5,763 bases of DNA from an uncultured Pseudomonadota bacterium (GCA_937863215.1 CALMFQ010000296.1:1-5763), one strand, 5' to 3'; positions 1-5,763 are shown, numbered from the stretch's first letter. The notes: a model not told the origin generated them from the sequence alone. A program made the numbers and translations.

Positions 1-1181
1 CCAGCCCGTTCCCACTGATGGAACAAGTCGTCGAATTTTCCAAACAAATGCGCCACACCCAAAGAACTAAACCACAGTTGGGGTACCCAATTGGCGACGG
101 CGGCCACGGGTATCTTTTTCCGGACCGCGTCCATGATGGCGTGCTGCTCGCGCGCATACGTATTGGCATCCGGTATACGGATCCGCAACACAGAGCAGTA
201 GGACTGGGTCAATGCTTCAGCGCGCGGAACAGGCGTGTTGGCAGCGTCGCGCAGTTTCGTGCAGAACACCCAGTAGACAAACCGGGAGAACTGCTGGATA
301 TCCAGCTGTCGTTCGAGATTGGCAACTCTGTGTTTCTCCAAATATTGACGCCACAGGTCCTGGATGGTGAACCAGGTGCCGAGTCGGCGTAGTTCGGCGG
401 CGGTCCACACCTTGCCATCCTCCAGCTGGAGTGCTTCAAATGGAACGTGCCCGGCTTCCATCAGTTGATGTTTGGAAGTAGTCAGCCGCCGTATTTCCTC
501 CTTGAGTGCCAGATTATTGGCCATCAGTTCAGCATTCTCAGAAATAAGCCGACTGACGTCAATGCTCTCATGCCGCCCGGACCTGTCTCGCAACTGCAAT
601 GCCTCTTCCGCCAATTTTTCAGCTTTATGCAGCAACTCCCCAATGCTTCCGATAGTGCGCACAAAATCATCGTACTTCTGATCAGACAGTGAACGCATAC
701 CCACAGGAACGGGCACATCAGATTTAGTAGCTGGCCACTTGTCCGTGTCAGATTTCCCATCCAGTTTTCGCTCGAGAACCTCCGCCACATTGGGCGGTAG
801 AGTCTGACGCTGACAAGCTTGGTCCACATCTTCACGGATGCGTCGCGATACCGGCACCGAGATGGCACGCTTGGAAAGCAAGTACCGCAGGAAAGGTAGA
901 ACCAGGCGGACCGGCACCAAAACCTCCGTCCGTCCATTTGGTAAACCACAGTCTGGATCCAGCGCGTCAGAATCCACCCGCTTATACGGTACGCGTTCCT
1001 TGGTCGGTATGCTGGCCAGGAACAGTCGATATGATCGGTCCATCGAATCATGCCTCCGCTTGGCCTGCATGGCCATGTAGGCCAGCGTCGTGTAATCGGC
1101 GTTGGCGTGCCTGACAACCGGTTTTGCCGCAATTTTTGCCCGCCCACCACGAACCATATGGGCTGAATTGTTCTTGTTCAT
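1..1181 (-). CDS. Unknown protein with central coiled coil (3' end outside window)
   Basis: I translated this frame by hand: it starts at ATG 1181 and stays open for 393 codons to the left edge, so the C-terminus is missing. I do not recognise the family. The N-terminal 35 residues are basic and probably disordered. Residues about 165-245 are helix-forming with heptad-like leucines (for example ELLHKAEKLAEEALQLRD near 181-199, and LALKEEIRRL near 222-231), suggesting a coiled coil. After that comes a Trp- and Leu-rich, probably helical, folded part (WTAAELRRLGTWF, near 258-270). No nucleotide-binding P-loop, zinc site, signal peptide or membrane segment is seen. The start overlaps the upstream primase stop by one base (TGATG) and no Shine-Dalgarno is visible before it, so translation is probably coupled to the primase. 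Its place directly after a primase hints at a replication or partition accessory role, which is inference only. Other frames here (for example minus 524-1150) are shadows. Confidence 0.88.
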   Translation of the reverse strand, partial: MNKNNSAHMVRGGRAKIAAKPVVRHANADYTTLAYMAMQAKRRHDSMDRSYRLFLASIPTKERVPYKRVDSDALDPDCGLPNGRTEVLVPVRLVLPFLRYLLSKRAISVPVSRRIREDVDQACQRQTLPPNVAEVLERKLDGKSDTDKWPATKSDVPVPVGMRSLSDQKYDDFVRTIGSIGELLHKAEKLAEEALQLRDRSGRHESIDVSRLISENAELMANNLALKEEIRRLTTSKHQLMEAGHVPFEALQLEDGKVWTAAELRRLGTWFTIQDLWRQYLEKHRVANLERQLDIQQFSRFVYWVFCTKLRDAANTPVPRAEALTQSYCSVLRIRIPDANTYAREQHAIMDAVRKKIPVAAVANWVPQLWFSSLGVAHLFGKFDDLFHQWERA

Positions 1182-2443
1182 CAGAAGTTTAGCAGTGGCT
1201 GAATTAATTGGCGTGCCACATCGCCTGTGAGTTCTCCAAGATCCTTTGAGCCGAAGCCCAATTCTTTCAGATTCAAAACCTGAAAATCACAACGTCCTTC
1301 AAACAAAACCCTGGCGTCATCCAACGCCTTCATGCCCGCCGCATCCGTATCCGGTACATAAATGATCCGGTGAAATCTTGTGACCAGCATCTGCGCTTGT
1401 TCGGCGGAAATGAATTTACCAGTAGTAGCGGTAAACGGCGGACCCATCCGCCCGGCGTCCAGCGGTCCCTCAGTCAGACCAGCTACCGTCTGTTTACCAC
1501 GCCGGCCCTGATCGAAATTCCATTGCTGTGCGGCGTCCAACCCGAACAGAATATCGTTCCGACTGGAGCCTCGCGCGTTGCGATATTTGGTCAGATCCCA
1601 CTCGAACCTGTGTTGTGGGATAGAATCAAGGGGTTTGAATTTACCTCCGGGCTGACGCTGCTCGCAGGCCACCCACTGATTCGTGTACGGATGCAGATAA
1701 TACTTCAGTCCATGTGGATCAACGTACTCGATTACGCGTGCCTGCCATGACCGCTGCACTGTGTTGATGTCCGCAAAGAAAATGATGCGGTTCTGTGGTG
1801 TGTCCTTAAAATCCAGCGGTAATGGCCGGTAGCGGCGCTTCAATTCCTGCGACTCAGGAAATTCGGCCGTACAGAAGGAACACCGGAACTGACTCCACAG
1901 GGCCTGCAAATCGTAAGCCGGTCGATACTGGGTCAGATACCATACGGCCGGATGCCCAGCGGGTAATTCCGTGATCGGAACAGTCGTGCCTGGTGGTACG
2001 GGTATTTTGTTTCCGCGCCCATCATCCACCAACCAGTTCGTATTGTCCTGGATCTTCACCGTGGTGGCCACGTTTGGAATACCACGAATGGTCAGCGGCG
2101 GATAGTTCAGCAGATCAGCCACCGAATATGGCTGACCAGTCTTCATACACATCGCGCAATTGTCGATTTTGCGTCGGCGCCCAGTCAGCTTTCCAGCGTA
2201 CTGCCCTGTATTCGTTATCTGGAAATACTTCGAGGCATTTACGGCCAGATGCCGTTTGGTCAGTTCGCGCTTTCCATCCTGTTCAAGGCACCGAGGGGAT
2301 GCCATGTAGAGATGGATACCCGACGATTCCTTGGCCACATGCACCGGACCGTGGATAGCAGCCAGTGCCTCAGCTAGCGACAGGATGCGAAAGTCGATAG
2401 CCGCCCCGTGAAGGCCGGATGTAGTGGTCAGGTTGAAGCTCAT
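1181..2443 (-). CDS. TOPRIM-domain DNA primase-like protein
   Basis: A 420-residue protein resembling the RNA-polymerase core of DnaG-type primases as found in phages and plasmids. Near the C-terminus, residues about 318-395 fit a TOPRIM fold: the catalytic-glutamate motif EGPLDA (E325) and the metal-binding motif PDTDAAG (D365, D367). Upstream, IIFFADINTVQRSWQARVIEY (about 220-240, written here as IIFFADINT then WQARVIE) resembles the segment preceding TOPRIM in phage primases. Two CxxC pairs, CAMC (96-99) and CSFC (188-191), and a further C52 could bind zinc, but they do not form the classic compact CHC2 finger. No Walker A motif follows, so there is no fused helicase. By family, it would make RNA primers for DNA synthesis in the cytoplasm. 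The start overlaps the upstream gene by four bases (ATGA); the Shine-Dalgarno is weak, which suggests coupling. TOPRIM also occurs in topoisomerases and nucleases, but the upstream motif and zinc cysteines favour a primase. Confidence 0.85.
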   Translation of the reverse strand: MSFNLTTTSGLHGAAIDFRILSLAEALAAIHGPVHVAKESSGIHLYMASPRCLEQDGKRELTKRHLAVNASKYFQITNTGQYAGKLTGRRRKIDNCAMCMKTGQPYSVADLLNYPPLTIRGIPNVATTVKIQDNTNWLVDDGRGNKIPVPPGTTVPITELPAGHPAVWYLTQYRPAYDLQALWSQFRCSFCTAEFPESQELKRRYRPLPLDFKDTPQNRIIFFADINTVQRSWQARVIEYVDPHGLKYYLHPYTNQWVACEQRQPGGKFKPLDSIPQHRFEWDLTKYRNARGSSRNDILFGLDAAQQWNFDQGRRGKQTVAGLTEGPLDAGRMGPPFTATTGKFISAEQAQMLVTRFHRIIYVPDTDAAGMKALDDARVLFEGRCDFQVLNLKELGFGSKDLGELTGDVARQLIQPLLNF

Positions 2444-2763
2444 GGGAATAGCTCACTGCTGGGTGGGTCGTCGGGGTGACGGCGCCCGACCTGGTTGGGG
2501 TTACAGTCGCGGCATAGCCGCGGGTCAGATGCCTCGATGATCAGATCCGGTCTGGTGACCAGTACGATACCGGACGCGCGGGTTCCGTACCCACATCCCG
2601 GACAGATATCCAGTGGGGTGGACTCGTACCTGCTGATAAACTCAGCGTCCCATTTGGCTGTGGGATCATATAGATGCGCCAGCTCCGAAGACGTAAACGG
2701 ACATTTGACTCCCGGCGGTGATGGTTCCCACGCCTGTAGTGCTGCCTCCGTGATAGTCATCAT
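2440..2763 (-). CDS. Small putative zinc-binding protein (CxxC...CxxC)
   Basis: A 107-residue protein of no family I recognise. It has two cysteine pairs, CPGC (54-57) and CRDC (84-87), separated by 26 residues, a spacing compatible with a zinc ribbon; an extra C21 lies in VKCPF. The C-terminus after residue 88 is Pro-, Arg- and Asp-rich and probably disordered. The gene begins with two ATG codons in a row (2763 and 2760), and the stop codon of the upstream gene overlaps this start by four bases. A purine-rich AAAGGT lies 10 bases before the first ATG. It overlaps the primase start by four bases, so the two proteins are likely made together; a helper role such as nucleic-acid binding for the primase is possible but inferred only from position and cysteines. 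Confidence 0.8.
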   Translation of the reverse strand: MMTITEAALQAWEPSPPGVKCPFTSSELAHLYDPTAKWDAEFISRYESTPLDICPGCGYGTRASGIVLVTRPDLIIEASDPRLCRDCNPNQVGRRHPDDPPSSELFP

Positions 2764-3032
2764 GGTCGTATGTACCTTTCCAGTTCGTCACCCAAATACC
2801 TTCTGTCTACTACCGTGCGCACAGCGCCGCCATCTTTTTGGGGTGATATCCAAGACCCCGGATTTAAGTCAGATTTCGTCCATCCTAGCGCTGGGGCCAG
2901 TGCTTCGTCGCGGCGAATATCCACCTCAGTCTGCACGAACGGTACAGGACGCATACGCCGGTCACGCAGCCAATTGAATAAAGGATCCGCGGGTGTCTGG
3001 ACAAATAATGGTTCAGGATCCAGAAACCCCAT
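2760..3032 (-). CDS. Hypothetical protein, 90 residues
   Basis: I do not recognise this protein. I chose the ATG at 3032 because AAGGGA stands 8 bases before it; an ATG at 3086 in the same frame would add 18 residues but has no Shine-Dalgarno and would overlap the upstream gene by 74 bases. The protein begins MGFLDPEPLFVQTPADPLF, is rich in Pro, Asp and Arg, and ends DELERYIRP. It has several Trp residues (NWLRDRR, LGWTKSD, SWISP) that suggest a small folded core, and no cysteines, signal peptide or membrane segment. It overlaps the upstream coiled-coil gene by 20 bases and the downstream gene by four bases, so it belongs to the same operon. Confidence 0.72.
   Translation of the reverse strand: MGFLDPEPLFVQTPADPLFNWLRDRRMRPVPFVQTEVDIRRDEALAPALGWTKSDLNPGSWISPQKDGGAVRTVVDRRYLGDELERYIRP
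2774..2779 (-). promoter_or_regulatory. Shine-Dalgarno-like AAAGGT for the CxxC gene
   Basis: AAAGGT lies 10 bases before ATG 2763 and 13 before the adjacent ATG 2760, so the first ATG is preferred. Its surroundings (2767-2783) match the region before the 90-residue gene at 15 of 17 positions. Confidence 0.55.
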
Positions 3033-3219
3033 GACGTGTGTCCCTTTCCAGCAACTTGTCGAATCTTGCACGCCAAGCCGTGGCATCTGCGTGGCTGACA
3101 GCCAGTTGGGCGCGTAGCGATACTACCTGATTGCGCGCCTCATCGCGCTGTTTCTCGAGAAGGCGTATGCGTGATTTCGCAGAACGCAATTGGGTTTCCG
3201 GTGAGGCTTTACGGCTCAT
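3013..3219 (-). CDS. Small basic coiled-coil protein, 68 residues
   Basis: The protein is nearly one long predicted helix. Residues about 8-58 contain a heptad-like pattern (LRSAKSRIRLLEKQRDEAR, then VVSLRAQLAVSHA) with many Arg, Lys and Glu, typical of a short dimeric coiled coil. The tail RDTRHGVSGS is likely flexible. It has no recognisable catalytic motif. The start is well supported: AAGGA lies nine bases before ATG 3219, and the ATG overlaps the stop of the preceding gene by four bases. Its function is unknown. Coiled-coil small proteins in replication operons can be oligomerising adaptors or DNA-binding accessory proteins, but nothing here decides between these. Confidence 0.8.
   Translation of the reverse strand: MSRKASPETQLRSAKSRIRLLEKQRDEARNQVVSLRAQLAVSHADATAWRARFDKLLERDTRHGVSGS
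3041..3046 (-). promoter_or_regulatory. Shine-Dalgarno AAGGGA that decides the 90-residue gene start
   Basis: AAGGGA stands eight bases before ATG 3032, while the alternative ATG at 3086 has nothing comparable. This is the main reason for the shorter 90-residue model. The site lies within the codons of the upstream coiled-coil gene. Confidence 0.65.
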
Positions 3220-3440
3220 ACGGCGTCATCCTTCTTTTCCTTGTCCCAAGGTGTCCCGACAAAACTGAACCACGTCCAGCTTCGAACGTAGCAGCCATTA
3301 TCATCCCCCTCGGATATTTCGGCATCCGGGTCAATCTCGCATGAGCCTTCCCTGTGGAGTGCATCGCGCGCAGCGGCCACGATGCCCTCTTTGCGTTTGC
3401 TTTGTTCGATTTCTTCAGGAGCAGGTATTTTGTCTTCCAT
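3216..3440 (-). CDS. Small acidic protein, 74 residues
   Basis: A charged, mostly acidic protein. The N-terminal half (about 1-32) looks helical, with EEIEQSKRKEGIVAAARDAL. The middle carries EIDPDAEISEGDDNG (35-49) followed by an aromatic strand-like stretch CYVRSWTWFSF (50-60), and the tail DKEKKDD is very hydrophilic. From memory, the acidic-loop-plus-Trp-strand pattern resembles small conserved hypothetical proteins of plasmids and phages; I could not check this, and no function is known to me. It starts 14 bases after the stop of the large winged-helix gene, with no clear Shine-Dalgarno, and overlaps the next gene by four bases. This makes it the first of the tightly coupled chain. Confidence 0.78.
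   Translation of the reverse strand: MEDKIPAPEEIEQSKRKEGIVAAARDALHREGSCEIDPDAEISEGDDNGCYVRSWTWFSFVGTPWDKEKKDDAV
3229..3233 (-). promoter_or_regulatory. Shine-Dalgarno AAGGA for the coiled-coil gene
   Basis: AAGGA lies nine bases upstream of ATG 3219, inside the last codons of the preceding acidic-protein gene. It supports this start and suggests the 68-residue protein can be initiated on its own as well as by coupling. Confidence 0.7.
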
Positions 3441-3454
3441 GTTGGGTTGTAGGA

Positions 3455-5593
3455 TTAATTGTAGCCGAGCATTTCATTCAGCTGTCGGGCTTCGTTAAAG
3501 ATACGGTTGTGCTCGTTCATGGTATCCTCTGGTAGCATGCGGAACATGCGTCCGAACGCTTTCCAGAGTGCAGCCGTGGATTCGGAAGTATATCCGGCGC
3601 GGAAATAACGGATGACCGCTCTGCCGACATCGGTTGCGTGGAGAGCCATCAGGCGCCAGGTGCGGTTCGTCGCAGCGAGGAGTTGGTCGAGATGGGTATC
3701 ATCCTGTTCCCACGCCGCCCCGATGGTCAGCAGGACATAATCCTCGATATTATTGTTGAATGCGCCGTCGGGAACCCAGTCGGATCCGAGTTCCTTCCGC
3801 CGTGCCAGCGCCGGCGCGATGATCATTTGCTCGAATTCGTGCAGGGTCAACTCGTCTTCAAACTCAGGCGCACATACGATACTGCTGGATGTGAATAGCA
3901 CCACATCCGCTATACGCGTTACGGCGTCCGGACGTTCCTCCCGGCGGAGTCGGGCGGACAGGCGGCGGCAGTCCTTCAACTCCGCATACGTGTAGGTGGG
4001 TTTGCTTTCGCCGCGGCACATACGGGCACGACCGACCATCGCGATGTAGGCGAGGCGGCAGTAGAGTTCCTCGTGGGTACCGGCACGGAAGCGATCGACG
4101 AAGCGGCGCATGAACAGACGGGCAGTCACGAGATCTTCGCCCTCGTCATCACCCAGCAGCTCACGGATCAGCAGACCATCGGGGGAATTGCGATACCAAC
4201 GCTCGACGATCGTGGCGGTGTATTTGCCGCGAGTCCCGAGATAGTAGGGGGCCTGGACGATAATCGACATCTGCTCGGGCGGAAGGCTCATGATGGTATC
4301 GAACGGAACCACATCACGACCATCAGCAACATCGTAGTACCGGCTATTTTCCGGGTCGAAGTATTTGCCGTATCCCCATGGTTCATCAGGCTCGCGAGGG
4401 TGTTCTGCCTTCTCCCACTCCTTCTGAACTGTTGTCAGTTCGGCATTGAAGAAATCGATGGAGGACAAATCCTGCTCCGGGAGTGGCCCAATATCCGGAC
4501 CCTCATCCTCCAGAGTAGGAAGTGGTTTTTCCGGGGGGTTGGAATTGGCGGGTTCGGTATGGGCACCGGAATTGGTCAGATCGGTATGGGCACCGGGGTC
4601 GCCCGTAGGGCAGTCCGGAATTGGTGGCTCAACAGAAAGTAGGGAGATAGGTTCAGAACAAGAGCGAAGCTCCCGGGAGTCCGGTTTGCCAGAAGGGACT
4701 AGGGTTGTTTTTCTGTTTATACCTCCCTCTCTTATCTCTTCTATATACCCGGCGTGGCTCTGACTCAAACGTACGTTCGAAAGTTTGCCAGCGGCTGGGC
4801 CTAAAAAACGACCCACTCCCCATTTGTTCCGCACCTGATGGACGATGACGAATACGACCACCCCGGTAGCCTTGTTGATGACCTCTCCGGTAATGCCGTC
4901 GAGGATGTATTGGTCGGCTGCCCGCCATGAGCGGAAGGGGCGTCCGGCGCGTTCGGTTTCGACGACCCGTCCTTGGCGTTCGCTGTAGCCCGGTTGGGCC
5001 TTGATGGCCTCCAGATGCTGCCCGCCCGGATTGAACGTGCTGGGCCATTCGGCGCGGTGTTTGAGGCGTACGACCCATCCGCAGGCCTTCGTGTCGTCCC
5101 GGGCCGGAATACGCTCAACCAGTCCGGCTTCCCGGAGGGCCTTCAGGGCGCGGCGGACATGATTGGGGCAGACCTTGTAGGTCGCGCCGTCCTGCAGCTT
5201 GCGCAGGATGCCGGCTTCCGTCGCCTGGTAGTTGCGGGTCAGGCGGGCCAGACGCTTGTAGACCAGCGGGGCAAAGGGATGCAGACGGACCAACTGATCG
5301 TGGAGTGTGCGTTCTTCCAGCTTGGTGGGGTGCCAGGACTTCTCGATCGAGCGGTACTCTGGCAGCGGTTCATCCCAGCGCAGGCAGTATTCGTGGACCA
5401 TCGTGAGCCGCCGGAGGTTCTTCGGCACGTTGATGCGTGCGCGGGTGCCGGATAGTTCCCTGATGTCCGGCAGGGGTTTGGCTGCCCGGGCAGCATACTG
5501 CTCGGTGCGCTTGGCGGACGGGAGCTTGATGACAGGGCGTTTGTAGGGGCGCTTCCTGGTCTTTGGCGTCGGTTCGGTTTCTGTGGTCTGCAT
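3455..5593 (-). CDS. Winged-helix protein, probable replication initiator or regulator
   Basis: A 712-residue protein and the first gene of the operon. Residues 1-60 are basic and probably disordered (KTRKRPYKRP). Residues about 115-180 fit a winged helix-turn-helix: a helix around ATEAGILRKL (124-133), a recognition helix CPNHVRRALKALREAGLV (142-159), then a wing ending WVVRLKH. Residues about 295-375 are a Pro-, Ser- and Glu-rich linker with an imperfect repeat (GAHTDLTNS, GAHTEPANS). Residues about 376-712 form a second, largely helical domain that I do not recognise, with paired aromatic and Arg-rich helices (ARLFMRRFVDRFRAG at 491-505). There is no ATPase, nuclease or relaxase motif. The start at 5593 has no Shine-Dalgarno; a perfect inverted repeat sits in its place. 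Position at the head of a primase operon suggests an origin-binding initiator, with a transcription regulator as the main alternative. The coding call is firm; the role is inference. Confidence 0.85.
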   Translation of the reverse strand: MQTTETEPTPKTRKRPYKRPVIKLPSAKRTEQYAARAAKPLPDIRELSGTRARINVPKNLRRLTMVHEYCLRWDEPLPEYRSIEKSWHPTKLEERTLHDQLVRLHPFAPLVYKRLARLTRNYQATEAGILRKLQDGATYKVCPNHVRRALKALREAGLVERIPARDDTKACGWVVRLKHRAEWPSTFNPGGQHLEAIKAQPGYSERQGRVVETERAGRPFRSWRAADQYILDGITGEVINKATGVVVFVIVHQVRNKWGVGRFLGPAAGKLSNVRLSQSHAGYIEEIREGGINRKTTLVPSGKPDSRELRSCSEPISLLSVEPPIPDCPTGDPGAHTDLTNSGAHTEPANSNPPEKPLPTLEDEGPDIGPLPEQDLSSIDFFNAELTTVQKEWEKAEHPREPDEPWGYGKYFDPENSRYYDVADGRDVVPFDTIMSLPPEQMSIIVQAPYYLGTRGKYTATIVERWYRNSPDGLLIRELLGDDEGEDLVTARLFMRRFVDRFRAGTHEELYCRLAYIAMVGRARMCRGESKPTYTYAELKDCRRLSARLRREERPDAVTRIADVVLFTSSSIVCAPEFEDELTLHEFEQMIIAPALARRKELGSDWVPDGAFNNNIEDYVLLTIGAAWEQDDTHLDQLLAATNRTWRLMALHATDVGRAVIRYFRAGYTSESTAALWKAFGRMFRMLPEDTMNEHNRIFNEARQLNEMLGYN
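4541..4596 (-). repeat. Two-copy 27-base tandem repeat in linker region
   Basis: On the plus strand, two units begin GGAATTGG and end GGTATGGGCACCGG (4541-4569 and 4568-4596), with a period of 27 bases. A third GGAATTGG lies at 4617-4624. The repeat keeps the reading frame and gives the nine-residue units GAHTDLTNS and GAHTEPANS in the flexible linker of the winged-helix protein, so copy-number change there would alter only linker length. Confidence 0.75.
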
Positions 5594-5596
5594 CGC

Positions 5597-5616
5597 GGTA
5601 ATCGGCTGTGATTACC
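5597..5616 (-). promoter_or_regulatory. Perfect inverted repeat just before the first start codon
   Basis: On the minus strand, GGTAATC-ACAGCC-GATTACC has seven-base perfect arms and a six-base centre, ending three bases before ATG 5593. It takes the place where a Shine-Dalgarno would be. It could be an RNA hairpin limiting ribosome access or an operator bound by the winged-helix protein for autoregulation; the sequence alone does not decide. Confidence 0.55.
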
Positions 5617-5625
5617 CGCAGACAC

Positions 5626-5725
5626 AAAAAGGCCCGCGGGTGCCGTTCTCGATTTACCACTCCAAACTGCATGCGCATGACGCAAGCTGAACTGAACTGA
5701 GCAGAGCGAAGAATTCCCGCGGGCT
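5626..5725 (-). terminator. Possible leader terminator or attenuator
   Basis: Read on the minus strand, AGCCCGCGGG (5725-5716) can pair over nine bases with CCCGCGGGC (5640-5632), which is followed by C and five T (5630-5626). This is the layout of an intrinsic terminator, but with an unusually long 75-base loop. It lies before the first gene, so it would act as an attenuator rather than an end-of-operon terminator. Each arm is itself palindromic (CCCGCGGG), so it could instead be a protein site. Confidence 0.4.
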
Positions 5726-5763
5726 GTTATCAGTTAACTCAAGCATGGACATAAGCAAGCATT

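Larger units (their letters stand above)
5594..5763 (-). promoter_or_regulatory. Non-coding leader upstream of the operon
   Basis: This stretch precedes the first gene and has no supportable complete gene. It contains a long-range GC-rich inverted repeat followed by five T, a perfect inverted repeat next to the start codon, a three-times-repeated CTGAA (5687-5701 on the plus strand), the palindrome CATGCGCATG (5670-5679), and two CAAGCAT copies 16 bases apart (5740-5746 and 5756-5762). I found no convincing -35/-10 pair, so the promoter may lie near or beyond the right edge. An origin of replication here is possible but not shown. Confidence 0.6.

Noticed and set aside
524..1150. Minus-strand frame of 208 codons inside the left-edge gene
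   Set aside because: It lies in another frame of the 393-codon open gene that starts at the TGATG junction. Its translation is rich in Trp, Cys and Arg without pattern, as expected of an out-of-frame reading.
4073..4642. Plus-strand frame of 189 codons
   Set aside because: It is antisense to the winged-helix gene, has no Shine-Dalgarno or promoter, and its low-complexity Gly/Ile content simply mirrors the linker codons.
4600..4760. Linker segment as a broken gene junction or pseudogene
   Set aside because: The reading frame is continuous through it and the segment behaves as a Pro/Ser-rich linker, so a frameshift error need not be invoked.
4973..5455. Plus-strand frame of 160 codons
   Set aside because: It is antisense to the N-terminal domain of the winged-helix gene; a long antisense frame is expected there from the GC-rich codon bias.
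5370..5678. Minus-strand frame starting in the leader and overlapping the first gene, a possible leader peptide
   Set aside because: It has no Shine-Dalgarno and ends deep inside the winged-helix gene. It does cross the leader stems, so translation there could affect folding, but the sequence does not show that it is used.
5687..5762. Short repeats (CTGAA three times, CAAGCAT twice) as origin iterons
   Set aside because: They are too short and too few to call an origin; five- and seven-base repeats in a 76-base span occur readily by chance.
5727..5763. Possible promoter (TTGCTT and TGATAA-like hexamers on the minus strand)
   Set aside because: No pair of hexamers has both an acceptable match and a 16-18 base spacing, and the region is cut by the window edge.

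Overview
The window looks like the replication block of a bacterial mobile element (plasmid, integrative element or phage-like replicon). This rests on gene content: a large winged-helix protein, a DnaG-like TOPRIM primase, and tightly packed small genes of unknown function. No host marker is present, so I do not name a taxon. Base composition is moderately GC-rich, start codons are ATG, and some genes have purine-rich Shine-Dalgarno sites, all ordinary for bacteria. There are no RNA genes, no insertion sequence and no CRISPR array that I can see.

Every gene I accept lies on the minus strand, read from right to left. From right to left: a roughly 170-base non-coding leader (5594-5763) with several possible RNA stems; a 712-residue winged-helix protein, probably a replication initiator or regulator (3455-5593); a 74-residue acidic protein (3216-3440); a 68-residue coiled-coil protein (3013-3219); a 90-residue protein (2760-3032); a 107-residue protein with two CxxC pairs (2440-2763); a 420-residue TOPRIM primase-like protein (1181-2443); and a protein of at least 393 residues that runs off the left edge (1-1181). 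The last one has no stop inside the window, so it is easily missed by callers that need complete frames.

The layout is that of one operon. From 3440 leftward each gene overlaps the next by 1 to 20 bases (ATGA or TGATG junctions, and one longer overlap), which suggests translational coupling. The only gap is 14 bases, between the 712- and 74-residue genes. No terminator is visible inside the run, and the operon continues past the left edge. A reasonable model is that the winged-helix protein recognises origin DNA or controls the operon, the primase makes primers, and the unknown proteins assist; this division of labour is inference.

Two points deserve a second look. First, the leader holds a terminator-like long-range stem followed by five T, an alternative stem that would break it, and a perfect inverted repeat in place of a Shine-Dalgarno site just before the first gene. 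Second, the 712-residue gene has a strong internal Shine-Dalgarno-like sequence just upstream of a run of five A at its domain boundary. That arrangement resembles programmed -1 frameshift sites and would release the DNA-binding half as a 313-residue protein.
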